Assembly (NCBI RefSeq): GCF_022394535.1
Contig: NZ_CP089414.1
Coordinates: forward strand, 4,712,001-4,776,000
DNA length: 64,000 nucleotides
Direction of reading: 5' to 3'
Source: Dyella terrae
GTDB lineage: Bacteria; Pseudomonadota; Gammaproteobacteria; Xanthomonadales; Rhodanobacteraceae
Position 1 is the stretch's first letter. Every line of letters starts with the position of its first letter. Shown here piece after piece: positions 45,231-54,589 of the stretch. Under the pieces are notes generated by a model. That model saw only the letters and a list, made by a program, of their open reading frames with translations. It did not search any database and was not told where the DNA came from. A program made the position numbers and the translations under genes.

Positions 45231-46004
45231 ATGAGTGTGGCTTCCGAATATCTGCAACTGCAAAAGCAGAGTGCCGACGAACTGGTTCGCCAGCACGCTC
45301 CCCTGGTGCGAAGGATCGCCTATCACTTGATGGGCCGCCTGCCGCCCAGCGTGGACGTCAGCGACCTGATCCAGGCCGGCATGATCGGTTTGCTGGAGGC
45401 CGCGCGTAATTTCACCACCGGCAAAAATGCGAGCTTCGAAACGTTTGCGGGTATCCGCATCCGTGGCGCGATGCTCGATGAGTTGCGGCGTACCGACTGG
45501 ACCCCACGGTCGGTGCATCGAAAAGTGCGCGAAATGGCGGAGGTCGTACGTCAGATTGAAATTGAAACCGGTGCGGATGCCGAGGACGTCGAAGTGATGC
45601 GGCGGCTGGGCATGGGCGCCGAGGAATATCACCAGGTGCTGGCGGACGCGGCGAGTGCGCGCTTGCTCAGCCTTTCCGCACCGGACGATGCGGATGGTGG
45701 CGCGGCGTTCGACGTGGCCGATGGCGACAGCCTGAGCCCCGCCGATAGCGTCGAGCACGAAGGTATGCGCGAGGCGTTGGTGGAGGCCATCGGTGGCCTG
45801 CCCGAACGCGAGCAGTTGGTGATGTCCCTGTATTACGAGGAAGAGCTGAACCTCAAGGAGATCGGCGCGGTGCTCGGGGTAACCGAGTCACGCGTCTGCC
45901 AGATCCACGGCCAGGCCATTGTGCGTCTACGGGCGCGCATGACCGGCTGGCATGAGGGGCAGGAAAGACAGGCAGGAAAACGAAAAGGGGCGAAGGGCGG
46001 ATAA
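45231..46004 (+). CDS. fliA: Flagellar sigma factor 28 (FliA)
   Basis: A 257-residue sigma factor. Region 2 (HAPLVRRIAYHLMGRLPPSV, DLIQAGMIGLLEAARNF, FETFAGIRIRGAMLDELRRT) and region 4 (REQLVMSLYYEEELNLKEIG, VLGVTESRVCQIHGQAIVRL) are complete. It should read the promoters at 5336, 7415, 7477, 20283 and 58760, and is inhibited by FlgM. The C-terminus ends in a lysine-rich tail. It starts 1 bp after fleN. Confidence 0.97.
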   Translation: MSVASEYLQLQKQSADELVRQHAPLVRRIAYHLMGRLPPSVDVSDLIQAGMIGLLEAARNFTTGKNASFETFAGIRIRGAMLDELRRTDWTPRSVHRKVREMAEVVRQIEIETGADAEDVEVMRRLGMGAEEYHQVLADAASARLLSLSAPDDADGGAAFDVADGDSLSPADSVEHEGMREALVEAIGGLPEREQLVMSLYYEEELNLKEIGAVLGVTESRVCQIHGQAIVRLRARMTGWHEGQERQAGKRKGAKGG

Positions 46005-46133
46005 CGAGGACGCACATCCCAACGGTCGCTGCGCCGTGAAGGGTCGAGCAAACGCTCGGTTGTTGCGCCCTCGCAACTTGTCCCTCGTCCCTGTTTCAAC
46101 TCAAGTCATACACACGCGCAGCGGAGAAAGCGT

Positions 46134-46541
46134 TTGGACAAGAATATGAAGATCCTCGTGGTGGACGACTTCTCCACCATGCGGCGCATCGTTCGCAACC
46201 TGCTGGTCGAGCTGGGTTTCAGCAACGGGCTGATCCAGGAAGCCGACGACGGCGAGAACGCGCTCACCATGTTGCGCAACAACGCCTTCGACATGGTGGT
46301 GACCGACTGGAACATGCCCAATATGACGGGCATCGACCTGCTGCGCGCCATTCGCGCCGAGCCCGCGCTGAAGGGCCTGCCGGTGCTGATGGTGACCGCT
46401 GAGAACAACCGCGACCAGATCATCGCCGCCGCACAGGCAGGCGTGAACGGCTACATCGTCAAGCCGTTCACCGCCGTCACCCTGCAGGAAAAACTCGGCA
46501 AGATCTTCGAACGCCTGGCCGCCAGCGGAGCGAGCGCATGA
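46134..46541 (+). CDS. cheY: Chemotaxis response regulator CheY (first system)
   Basis: A 135-residue single-domain receiver. The acidic pair is D11-D12 ([18 protein letters not shown]), phospho-acceptor D58 ([12 protein letters not shown]), and Lys in IVKPFTA. CheY-P binds FliM. A TTG start at 46134 has GGAG seven bases before it; the ATG at 46146 (MKILVVDD) is the alternative. The 129-bp gap after fliA shows no clear sigma-28 promoter. Confidence 0.96.
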   Translation: MDKNMKILVVDDFSTMRRIVRNLLVELGFSNGLIQEADDGENALTMLRNNAFDMVVTDWNMPNMTGIDLLRAIRAEPALKGLPVLMVTAENNRDQIIAAAQAGVNGYIVKPFTAVTLQEKLGKIFERLAASGASA

Positions 46542-47179
46542 ACGCACAAGTTGCTCTGCTAGCCGGCGAAGCGATGCCGAAAGAACTTCACGACCTGCTG
46601 AACAGCCCCAATGGGGCCGCTTTCGAGCAGGCGCTCGATGTGCTGGTGCGCGAGCGCGAACAGCGTGTGTTCCGCGCGCTGGGTTTGCTTGCACGTGACC
46701 TGCACGATGCCGTGCGCCGCCTTGGCGGCGACCTGGCGCAGGAAGGCGTGCCGGGCAGCGTCGCCGATGCGCGCAAGCATCTGGAAGACGTGCTGGAAAT
46801 GAGTTCGCAGGCCGCGCATCGGTCGCTCGATTTTGTCGAGCGTATGCGTCCGCAGGCTGAGTCGCTGGCCGAAAACGCGGGCGCAGTGATCGACGGTACG
46901 TCTGAAGGCGACGTGGCGCATGTGCTGGCAAAGCAGTCGCAGTCGTTCGCGAATGCGTGCCGCGACGGTCTTGCTGACTTCGTGGTGGCGCAGTCGTGGC
47001 AGGATCTTTCGGGCCAGCGCATCAAGAAGGTCGTGAACTTCATCGGCAGCGTCGAGAACTCGCTGCTGGAACTGGTGAGCCTTACCGGCGCGCTGGCGTC
47101 CGGCGAAGCGGCGGCGGGCCCGGTCAAGGTCACCAGCCAGGACGAAGCGGATCGCTTGTTGAGCGAATTCGGGTTCTGA
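46538..47179 (+). CDS. cheZ: CheY-P phosphatase CheZ
   Basis: A 213-residue phosphatase. Active-site helix [19 protein letters not shown] carries the D156/Q160 pair equivalent to E. coli D143/Q147. The C-terminal tail [12 protein letters not shown] is the CheY-docking peptide. It overlaps cheY by four bases. Confidence 0.95.
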   Translation: MNAQVALLAGEAMPKELHDLLNSPNGAAFEQALDVLVREREQRVFRALGLLARDLHDAVRRLGGDLAQEGVPGSVADARKHLEDVLEMSSQAAHRSLDFVERMRPQAESLAENAGAVIDGTSEGDVAHVLAKQSQSFANACRDGLADFVVAQSWQDLSGQRIKKVVNFIGSVENSLLELVSLTGALASGEAAAGPVKVTSQDEADRLLSEFGF

Positions 47180-47182
47180 TCG

Positions 47183-49135
47183 ATGGACCCTTCGTTTGAC
47201 AGCGAGCTGCGCAACGATTTCCTGGTGGAAGCCGGGGAGCTCGTGCAGCGCCTGGGTGAGCAGTTGATTGGGCTGGAGGCAGCGCCGCGCGATGCCGATC
47301 TGTTGAACGCCGTGTTCCGTGCGTTCCACACGGTGAAGGGCGGCGCGGGCTTTCTTGCCATCGAGCCGATGGTGCAGCTGTGCCATCACGCCGAAGACCT
47401 GCTCAATGTGGCGCGCAACGGGCAGTTGCTGCTCGACGCCAACCGTATGGACGCGCTGCTGGAAGCGCTGGACCTGCTCAACGACATGATGGCGGCGCTG
47501 GCTGGCGGTAGCGCGATGGCGATGCCGCCGCGGGCGCTGCTGCAACGCTTGATGCCTGGCCCGGCCGCTGCGCCGGCAGCACCGCCGCCGAAGCCGGTGG
47601 CGCCGCCTCCGGCCGATGGCAGCATCGACGATTCCGAATTTGAAGCGCTACTCGACAGCCTTTACGGCACGGGTGGTGCGCCGGGCGCGCCAGCGGCGTC
47701 GCCGACGGCGTCCGGCAGCATCAGTGACGATGAGTTCGAAGCCCTGTTGGACAACCTGCATGGCTCAGGCTCTGCACCGGGCGCAACAGCAGTCGCGTTG
47801 CCGGCTGCCGTATCCGGAGCGATTTCTGACGACGAGTTCGAGTCGTTGCTGGACAATCTTCACGGCAAGGGCGGTATTCCCGGGACGAACGTTTCCGTAC
47901 CGGTTGCTGCGCCAGTAGCCGCGCCCGCGGCTCCGGCGGCAAAGCACGCGGCGCCCGCACCTGAAAACACCGTTCGTGTGGACACGGCGCGCCTTGATGC
48001 GCTGGTTCATCGCGCCGGTGAGTTGGTGTTGGTGCGCAACCGATTGTTGAGCCTGGCGGCAAAGACCGGCGACGAAACGCTGGAGCTGGCTGCCAGCGAA
48101 CTCGATCGCGTCGCCGATGCCTTGCAGAACGCCGTACTCGGCATGCGTATGCAGCCGGTGAGTCGACTGTTTCAGCGCTTTCCCCGCATCGTGCGCGACC
48201 TGTCGCGTCAGTTGGGCAAGGAAGTGGAACTGGTGCAGGAAGGTGAGGGCACCGACCTCGACCGCAGTCTGGTCGAAGCGTTGGCCGATCCCATGGTGCA
48301 CCTGATCCGCAACGCGCTTGATCATGGCCTGGAAATGCCGGACGAGCGCGAGCGCGCCGGCAAGTCGCGCAAGGGTACGGTAACGCTGGGTGCGAGCCAG
48401 CGCGGTGAGCGCATCATCATCACCGTGTCCGACGACGGGCGCGGCATGAACCCCGAGATCCTGCGCCGCAAGGCGGTGGAAAAGGGTGTAATCGACGAGG
48501 CGCAGGCATCGCGCCTGTCCGAGAACGAATGCTACGAATTGATTTTCCGCCCCGGCTTCAGCACGGCGGCTACGGTCTCCGACATCTCCGGTCGCGGCGT
48601 GGGCATGGACGTGGTGAAGACGCGCGTGGTCGAGCTGGGCGGCACGCTGTCGGTGCGCTCGCAGCTTGGCAAGGGCAGCGCGCTGGAACTGGCCGTGCCG
48701 CTGACGCTGGCGATCCAGCGCGTGCTGATGGTGCGCGTGGGCGCGCGCCTGCTGGCGCTGCCGTTGAGCAACGTGGACGAAGTGTTCGAACTCGCCGCGG
48801 GTCAGCAACAACAACTCGATGGCCGCGCCGTGGCCTCGCACCGTGGTCGCGCGCTGGCGCTGGCGGATCTCGGCGGCTGGATCGGTGTGGATGGGCCTGC
48901 GGGACGCCACGTGGTGGTGCTGCATATCGGCCATATGCGTCTGGGCTGCCTGGTGCATGAGGTGCTGGGCCGTGAAGACGTGATGGTGAAACCGCTTGGC
49001 CCCCTGTTCGAAGGCGTGCCTGCTGTAGCAGGTGCGACCGTTACCGGCGATGGCCGTCTGGCGCTGGTGATGGATCTTGCCGGTTTGTCCGGCAGCGACG
49101 GCCAACTCCTCCCCAATCTTCGTGTAGCGACCTGA
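47183..49135 (+). CDS. cheA: Chemotaxis histidine kinase CheA (first system)
   Basis: A 650-residue kinase. P1 has H49 in FRAFHTVKGGAGFL. The usual P2 fold is not visible; instead, residues 146-230 contain three repeats of the form (S/D)D(S/D)EFE(A/S)LLD(S/N)L(Y/H)G in an Ala/Pro linker. Dimerisation and ATP-binding domains follow (DPMVHLIRNALDHGLEMPDE, SDDGRGMNPE, DISGRGVGMDVVKTRV), then a CheW-like P5. The repeats look like the FliM/CheZ CheY-docking peptides. No cheB lies between this gene and motC, unlike in Pseudomonas. Confidence 0.96.
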   Translation: MDPSFDSELRNDFLVEAGELVQRLGEQLIGLEAAPRDADLLNAVFRAFHTVKGGAGFLAIEPMVQLCHHAEDLLNVARNGQLLLDANRMDALLEALDLLNDMMAALAGGSAMAMPPRALLQRLMPGPAAAPAAPPPKPVAPPPADGSIDDSEFEALLDSLYGTGGAPGAPAASPTASGSISDDEFEALLDNLHGSGSAPGATAVALPAAVSGAISDDEFESLLDNLHGKGGIPGTNVSVPVAAPVAAPAAPAAKHAAPAPENTVRVDTARLDALVHRAGELVLVRNRLLSLAAKTGDETLELAASELDRVADALQNAVLGMRMQPVSRLFQRFPRIVRDLSRQLGKEVELVQEGEGTDLDRSLVEALADPMVHLIRNALDHGLEMPDERERAGKSRKGTVTLGASQRGERIIITVSDDGRGMNPEILRRKAVEKGVIDEAQASRLSENECYELIFRPGFSTAATVSDISGRGVGMDVVKTRVVELGGTLSVRSQLGKGSALELAVPLTLAIQRVLMVRVGARLLALPLSNVDEVFELAAGQQQQLDGRAVASHRGRALALADLGGWIGVDGPAGRHVVVLHIGHMRLGCLVHEVLGREDVMVKPLGPLFEGVPAVAGATVTGDGRLALVMDLAGLSGSDGQLLPNLRVAT

Positions 49136-49136
49136 C

Positions 49137-49877
49137 ATGGACCTGGTAAGTCTCATCGGTACGATCCTGGCCTTCGTGGTCGTGATCGTCGGCACCATCC
49201 TCAAGGGTTCCAGCGTGGAAGCGCTGTGGAATCCCGCCGCGTTCGTCATCGTGTTTCTCGGCACCATCGCGGCGTTGCTGGTGCAGAACTCCGGCAAGGT
49301 GCTCAAACACGCCATTGCGATGTTCCCGCTGGTGTACAAGCCACCGCAGCACCAGCCATCGGACCTGATCAGCCGCATTGTCGGCTGGAGCGAAATCTCC
49401 CGCCGCCAAGGCTTGCTGGGCCTGGAGCCGCAGATCGATTCGGAAAACGACACCTTTACGCGCAAGGGCCTGCAGTTGCTGGTCGACGGCAGCGAGCCGG
49501 ACGCCATCCGCGGTGTGCTGGAAGTGGAAGTGGGTGCGCGCGAACACCATGACCTTGTCGCCGCCAAGGTGTTCGAGAGTGCCGGCATCTTCTCGCCCAC
49601 CATGGGCATCATCGGCGCCGTGATGGGCCTGATGGCGGTGATGCAGAACCTTGCCGACCCCAGCAAGCTCGGTCACGGCATCGCCGCCGCCTTCGTCGCC
49701 ACCATCTACGGCGTGGCTCTGGCCAACTTGTGGATGTTGCCGATGGCTGCCCGCTTGAAGAGTTTGATCCATAAGCAGACGCAGATGCGCGAAATCCTGA
49801 TCGAGGGACTGGTGTCGATCGCCGAAGGCGCGAACCCGCGCCAGATCGAAGCCAAGCTTCAGGGCTACCTCGCGTAA
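49137..49877 (+). CDS. motC: Stator protein MotC (MotA family)
   Basis: A 246-residue MotA/ExbB-type proton-channel subunit with four TM segments (LIGTILAFVVVIVGTILKG; WNPAAFVIVFLGTIAALLV; SPTMGIIGAVMGLMAVMQNL; IAAAFVATIYGVALANLWML). The Pro and Thr residues of TM3/TM4 are present. It begins 1 bp after cheA and pairs with motD. Named by gene order as in Pseudomonas. Confidence 0.94.
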   Translation: MDLVSLIGTILAFVVVIVGTILKGSSVEALWNPAAFVIVFLGTIAALLVQNSGKVLKHAIAMFPLVYKPPQHQPSDLISRIVGWSEISRRQGLLGLEPQIDSENDTFTRKGLQLLVDGSEPDAIRGVLEVEVGAREHHDLVAAKVFESAGIFSPTMGIIGAVMGLMAVMQNLADPSKLGHGIAAAFVATIYGVALANLWMLPMAARLKSLIHKQTQMREILIEGLVSIAEGANPRQIEAKLQGYLA

Positions 49878-49892
49878 CCGGGACGACGCATC

Positions 49893-51056
49893 GTGGCCAG
49901 GAAGAAAAAACATCACGAAGACCACGTCAATCATGAGGCATGGGCTATTCCCTACGCCGACCTGATGACGTTGCTGCTCGCCTTTTTCGTGGTGATGTAC
50001 GCGGTGTCGGTGGTGAACGAAGGCAAGTACCGCGTGATGTCCAACTCCATCATCGAGGCGTTCAACGGCTCCAGCCACGTGATTGCTCCGATGCCGCAGA
50101 CGCGCGCGCAGCCGCACAACGTCGATCCGGCTATCGCCTCGCCACAAACGCAGCCCGGCGCGGCGACCACGCCGGTGAGCGTGCCGATTCCTGCGCGCCC
50201 GCAGCTCGTCCGCGCGAGCGATATGCGTTCGGCGTCGCAGAGCGATGAAAGGCGCAACCTGGAAGTGATCCGAGATCAGGTGCAGCGCGCGTTGCAGCCG
50301 CTGATCGACAAGAAGATGGTAATCGTGCGCAAGACCACGTCGTGGTTGGAGATAGAGCTGCGCACCGACATCCTGTTCCAGAGCGGCGCCGCCAAGCTTT
50401 CACCGGAGGCGATGGATGCGCTGGACAACATGGCATCCATCCTCAAGCCGTTTCCCAATCCGGTGCGTGTCGAGGGCTACACGGACGATCGTCCGATCAA
50501 CACCTCGCTGTATCCGTCGAACTGGAAGCTGTCCGCTGCGCGTGCAGCAAGCGTGGCGCGCTTGTTTTCGGAGCAGGGCGTGGAGCCTTCGCGCCTGGGC
50601 ATCATGGGCTGGGGCGAATTCCGTCCTACTGCCGACAATGGAACCGAAGACGGCCGTAACCACAATCGACGCGTGCTTATCGTGGTGCTGAGCGAAGACA
50701 ACGCGCCGAAGCGCTTCTACAACGATGCGCAGAACGCGGGTCAGTTGACGGTCGACAATGCCGCCGCACCGGCATCCGCCGCATCGGTTGCTGCGGCGGT
50801 GACGGCGCCTGTGCTGACGAGTGCGGCGCCCGCCGCGAACGTCCCTGGGGCGGTGCCAACCATCGAAGTGGTCGCGCCTCGGCCGATCGATGCTGTGCCG
50901 GTGAACAAGGTGATCCTGGCCCGACCCACGCACACCGCCCAACAGGACGGCGACGCCAAACCGGACCTGGCGCCGCAGGCCCCCATGCCCGATGTGGCTG
51001 CGGGCGCCATCACTGTCGGCGCCGCCCGCGTGACCTCGCCGGAACATGGTCCATGA
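49893..51056 (+). CDS. motD: Stator protein MotD (MotB family)
   Basis: A 387-residue MotB-type protein, GTG start. TM1 reads YADLMTLLLAFFVVMYAVSV with the proton-carrying D23. A plug/linker precedes the OmpA-like peptidoglycan-binding domain (TDILFQSGAAKLSPEAMDAL; VRVEGYTDDRPINTSLYPSN; GRNHNRRVLIVVL). About 130 residues of Ala/Pro/Val-rich sequence extend past that domain, more than usual. With MotC it forms a proton-driven stator. Confidence 0.94.
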   Translation: MARKKKHHEDHVNHEAWAIPYADLMTLLLAFFVVMYAVSVVNEGKYRVMSNSIIEAFNGSSHVIAPMPQTRAQPHNVDPAIASPQTQPGAATTPVSVPIPARPQLVRASDMRSASQSDERRNLEVIRDQVQRALQPLIDKKMVIVRKTTSWLEIELRTDILFQSGAAKLSPEAMDALDNMASILKPFPNPVRVEGYTDDRPINTSLYPSNWKLSAARAASVARLFSEQGVEPSRLGIMGWGEFRPTADNGTEDGRNHNRRVLIVVLSEDNAPKRFYNDAQNAGQLTVDNAAAPASAASVAAAVTAPVLTSAAPAANVPGAVPTIEVVAPRPIDAVPVNKVILARPTHTAQQDGDAKPDLAPQAPMPDVAAGAITVGAARVTSPEHGP

Positions 51057-51108
51057 ATTGCATGCTTGAAGTACCGACCGTCAAGGTCACCACAGGGGAG
51101 TCGCTGCC

Positions 51109-51564
51109 ATGACCCGGAACACTCAAGACTGGCTGTCTTTCCGCATCGGTGGGCAGATGTATGCCGCGCCCCTGACACAGGTAAGCGAAGTGCTCCGCGA
51201 TGGCGAGCTGACGCCTGTGCCGGGTTCAGCTTCCGACCTGCTGGGTATCCGGCACCTGCGTGGCCGCATCGTGCCCGTACTGGATGGCCGTCGCCGCCTT
51301 GGCTTGTCCGAGGAAGGACGTGCCGATCCGTTCCAGGTGCGCCAGGTGATGCTTTCGTACGGCGTGCATCTGGTGGGCATCCGCGTGGACGCCATCGGGG
51401 ACCTGTTGTCGGCCGCCGCCAATGACATCGCGCCGCCGCTGCCTGGCGGTTCAGCGCGCGATGACGATCCCGTGAACGGCGTATTGCCCTCGCAGGGCGG
51501 CTTTGTGGCACTTCTTGACGTACGCCGTCTATGTCGCCTGCCGCTGGAGCACGAAGCGGCCTGA
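51109..51564 (+). CDS. cheW: CheW-family coupling protein (first system)
   Basis: A 151-residue CheW fold: DWLSFRIGGQMYAAPLTQVS, IRHLRGRIVPVLDGRRRLGL, HLVGIRVDAIGDLLSAAAND, GFVALLDVRRLC. It links receptors to CheA. It diverges from canonical CheW (no NLRG; HLRG instead), so it could be a CheW-like paralog. Position after motCD matches the second CheW gene of related operons. A strong hairpin follows. Confidence 0.85.
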   Translation: MTRNTQDWLSFRIGGQMYAAPLTQVSEVLRDGELTPVPGSASDLLGIRHLRGRIVPVLDGRRRLGLSEEGRADPFQVRQVMLSYGVHLVGIRVDAIGDLLSAAANDIAPPLPGGSARDDDPVNGVLPSQGGFVALLDVRRLCRLPLEHEAA

Positions 51565-51598
51565 CCTTTCCGGCGCCGGTCGCGGCTATCCTTGCGAC

Positions 51599-51625
51599 AC
51601 CGGGGGCAACATGGTTGCCCCCGGT
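51599..51625. terminator. Perfect 12-bp hairpin after cheW
   Basis: ACCGGGGGCAAC, a 3-base ATG loop, GTTGCCCCCGGT. No T run follows, but it lies 34 bp after the cheW stop at the end of the cheY-motD-cheW run. Confidence 0.65.
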
Positions 51626-51654
51626 CCAGTCCATGGTGGAGAGGAGACCGGCCC

Positions 51655-53592
51655 ATGTCGTCGCAAGACCCTGTATTGCCGGTTGCGTCGGCGAGTCAAC
51701 GCGCGGTCGTCATCATCGCCGCGGCCTGCGTGCTGGCGCTGTTGTACTTCGGGCGAGAGGTGTTGGTCCCGATCGTTCTCGCACTGTTCCTCAGCCTGCT
51801 GATGGCGCCTTGGGTGCGCTTGTACCGGCGCATCGGTTTGGGACACACCACGTCAGTGCTTATCGCCGTGGTGGCGTTGGTCGTCGTGGTCAGCGGCCTG
51901 GCCACGATGATGGGTACGCAGGTGGTCCACGTGGCACGCAGCCTGCCGCAGTACGAGGTGACTATCCGCACCAAGGTGCAATCGCTGCGCGAAGAAACGC
52001 TTGGCCGATTGGATCTGCTGCAGGGTGAGTTGGGCAAGGTGATGGACAACACGGGGCAGGGCACGGCGCCTGCGCAGGCTGGCACGGCCGCATCGCCTTT
52101 CGTTGCGCCGCCTTACCTCACCAATGCCCCAGCCGAATCAAAGGCTGCCCAGTCATCCACCAAGGTTCCATCCACGCCGATCGGACTCGTCACTCGTTTG
52201 TTGTCCACTGCGTGGGTGCCGGTGGAAACCGCGGGCATCGTGCTGGTGGTGCTGATTTTTGTGCTGCTGGAGCACGAATCCTTACGTGATCGCTTCATCC
52301 GTTTGGCGGGTGGCACCGATCTGCGCGCGACGACGGCCGCTATCAACGATGCGGGTGAGCGATTGTCGCGTTTCTTCATTTCCACCTTCTCGGTCAATTT
52401 CAGCGTTGGCGTGGCGATCTGGCTCGGCCTGACGGTGATCGGCGTTCCTAGTGCGCCGCTGTGGGGAGCGCTAACGGCAGCGTTGCGTTTCGTGCCTTAC
52501 ATCGGCGTGTGGATGGTGGCGGCGCTGGTCTGCCTGTTCGCGGCAGCGGTGTCGCCCGGCTGGTCGCTGCTGGTGATGACGGTGGTGCTCTATCTCGTGG
52601 TGGAGATCGTGGTATCCCAGCTCATCGAGCCGTTTCTCTACGGACACACGACGGGTCTTTCGCCGCTGGCGGTGGTGGTGGCGGCCATCTTCTGGAGCTG
52701 GCTGTGGGGTCCGGTGGGTTTGCTGATGTCCACGCCGCTCACGCTGTGCCTGGTGGTGGCGGGACGCCACGTGAAAGCGCTGGACCTGCTCAACATTCTG
52801 CTGGGCGACGCGCCGGCGCTCACCATGCCGCAGCGCGTGTACCAGCGCGCATTGTCTGGCGACGCCGGGGAAATCATCAGCGAGGCACGCGAGTTACTGA
52901 AACGCAAAAGCTTCGCCGCTTACTGCGATGCCGTGTTGCTGCCAGCGCTGCAGCTGGCCCGTGTCGACCTTACCGCTGGCGCCATCAACGCCGCGCAGCA
53001 GACATCGGTGAAGCGGACCATCGTGACGGTGGTGGAAGCACTCGATAGTCACGAGAGCAAATGGACGCGGTGGCGCCGACGCGCCTCCGTGCTCGACGGC
53101 ACAAGCATCGGTCGCAGCTTGCGACAGCACCGCGAAGATGCCTTTGGTCGCTGGCAAGGGCCATTGACCGTTCCTGCTGGCTCCGTGGTGTTGTGCCTGG
53201 GCCTGGGCTCGGTCGCCGACGATCTTGCCACCGAGCTGCTGACGCGCATTCTGCGCGACCTGCACATCGATGCCCGCCATCTGTCCATCGAGGATTTCAC
53301 GTCGTTCGATGACGAGCCGCATCCCGATGCCACACCGGATGCCGTCTCGATGGTCTATCTGGTGAGCACCCTTCCCATCGTTGAGCGGGGTGTTTTCGGC
53401 GACGCCGTCGGCACGGTGCGCAGCAGCATTCCCGAGGCATGCATCGTCGGTGTGTTGTTCTCGGAGCCGTTGGTGACGACCGAAGCGGAGTTGCCCGTCA
53501 ACGCTGACGTCAATGAGGTGGTCCGGTCACTGGAGCAGGCTGCGCAACAGGCGATTGCGCGCTTCCCCTCGGGAAGTGCCGCTGCAGCGTGA
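51655..53592 (+). CDS. AI-2E family (PerM/TqsA-type) permease with long C-terminal soluble region
   Basis: A 645-residue protein. The N-terminal ~400 residues hold about eight TM segments (VLALLYFGREVLVPIVLALF; TAGIVLVVLIFVLLEHESLR; VGVAIWLGLTVIGVPSAPLW; LLVMTVVLYLVVEIVVSQLI) and the PF01594-type PFLYGHTTGLSPLAVVVAAI. The last ~245 residues are soluble and unlike the short family members. Start MSSQDPVLPV has GGAGAGGAG upstream. Such permeases may export small molecules; the substrate cannot be given. It does not look flagellar and probably has its own promoter. Confidence 0.85.
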   Translation: MSSQDPVLPVASASQRAVVIIAAACVLALLYFGREVLVPIVLALFLSLLMAPWVRLYRRIGLGHTTSVLIAVVALVVVVSGLATMMGTQVVHVARSLPQYEVTIRTKVQSLREETLGRLDLLQGELGKVMDNTGQGTAPAQAGTAASPFVAPPYLTNAPAESKAAQSSTKVPSTPIGLVTRLLSTAWVPVETAGIVLVVLIFVLLEHESLRDRFIRLAGGTDLRATTAAINDAGERLSRFFISTFSVNFSVGVAIWLGLTVIGVPSAPLWGALTAALRFVPYIGVWMVAALVCLFAAAVSPGWSLLVMTVVLYLVVEIVVSQLIEPFLYGHTTGLSPLAVVVAAIFWSWLWGPVGLLMSTPLTLCLVVAGRHVKALDLLNILLGDAPALTMPQRVYQRALSGDAGEIISEARELLKRKSFAAYCDAVLLPALQLARVDLTAGAINAAQQTSVKRTIVTVVEALDSHESKWTRWRRRASVLDGTSIGRSLRQHREDAFGRWQGPLTVPAGSVVLCLGLGSVADDLATELLTRILRDLHIDARHLSIEDFTSFDDEPHPDATPDAVSMVYLVSTLPIVERGVFGDAVGTVRSSIPEACIVGVLFSEPLVTTEAELPVNADVNEVVRSLEQAAQQAIARFPSGSAAAA

Positions 53593-53605
53593 GCGCCAGG
53601 GCCTT

Positions 53606-54403
53606 TTAACGCTTGATCGGGAACTGCATGTTCAGACCGAAAAAGAGCTGGAAGTGCGGCACCGCGACACCTTCGCGCGCTACGGTGAACTGCGGTTCGG
53701 CAAAGAAGTTGTACGTGGTACCGGCGCTGTCGCGCCACACCTTGCCGGTACCGATGCCGATGGGAAGGTAGTGGGTGCCTGCGTGCAGATCCCAGTTCCA
53801 TGTCGCCGTGCTTCGCAGATACCAGCCGCGCGGCAAGTTGTAGATGAAGAACGGTTGCGCTTGCAGGTTGTTCTGCGTGGGCCGGTTGCTTGAGCCGGCA
53901 AAGGAGTGTTGCCATGTCACCAGTCCGCCGACGAGCCCCCACGGCTGCGGTGATATGGCCAGCACCGCAAGTCCCCCCTGCCATTTACCCGTACCGGTGA
54001 GATCAGAGCCTGCGGTGGGCGCAGTCAATTGCGGACCTACACCCATCTCGAATGGCCCGGCCTTGAACAAGGCCACGTCGAAGACATTCAGGTCGCCCAC
54101 GTTGGTGGTGCGGCCATTGGGTTGGATGCTCGGCGTGGTCGCCACCGGCAGGGTGGCGCGCAATAGTTGGGGCAAGCCGAACAGCTTGAGCGGCAGCGCG
54201 CCGCGCAGCAGGAACGCGTTGGCATCGGCTCCATTGGTGTTGTAGTAGCTGCCGGTGTAGTCGTCTTGCAGGTTCAGGGCTACGGAGGGTTGCAACGGGT
54301 TGTTGGCGGCGTTCATTTCGTCGCTGGACTGGGCATGTGCGAGCGGCGCGCTCAGCAGCATCGGCCATGCAAGGAAGGTCATGGTCTTTCTTGATATACG
54401 CAT
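53606..54403 (-). CDS. Putative outer-membrane beta-barrel protein
   Basis: A 265-residue protein with a signal peptide ending SAPLAHAQ. It is rich in alternating hydrophobic strands and aromatic residues (LLRGALPLKLFGLPQLLRAT, PFFIYNLPRGWYLRSTATWN, YNFFAEPQFTVAREG) and ends FPIKR, suggesting a transporter-like beta barrel of the COG4313/neuromedin-U-annotated type. Start chosen after the upstream ATG because MRISRKTM gives a good signal peptide. It converges with the permease (13 bp apart) and diverges from the gene at 54590. Function unknown. Confidence 0.7.
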   Translation of the reverse strand: MRISRKTMTFLAWPMLLSAPLAHAQSSDEMNAANNPLQPSVALNLQDDYTGSYYNTNGADANAFLLRGALPLKLFGLPQLLRATLPVATTPSIQPNGRTTNVGDLNVFDVALFKAGPFEMGVGPQLTAPTAGSDLTGTGKWQGGLAVLAISPQPWGLVGGLVTWQHSFAGSSNRPTQNNLQAQPFFIYNLPRGWYLRSTATWNWDLHAGTHYLPIGIGTGKVWRDSAGTTYNFFAEPQFTVAREGVAVPHFQLFFGLNMQFPIKR

Positions 54404-54535
54404 GGTCTCGATCCTTGGTATCCCACTCCATGATGGGTGCCTCGTCGAAGACATGTCATGCGTATTTCTACTTGCCTCTGCTGCGTAGATCTTCGCTTGT
54501 CCGTACGGGTACGGGAAGCCACGCTTTACCTCGCC

Positions 54536-54558
54536 AAAGCGCCCGCGCGGGCGGCTTT
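54536..54558. other. GC hairpin in the divergent intergenic region
   Basis: AAAGC-GCCCGC pairs with GCGGGC-GGCTTT (54536-54558), 32 bp before the 54590 start. It could be a leader hairpin of the plus-strand gene. No clear promoter is recognised between the two divergent outer-membrane protein genes. Confidence 0.4.
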
Positions 54559-54589
54559 AGCCCTTTCCCTCCGTCTTAGCAGCTATCTT

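Noticed and set aside
46107..46133. Sigma-28-like TCAAG before cheY
   Set aside because: No GCCGAT core at the right spacing; cheY probably shares fliA transcription.
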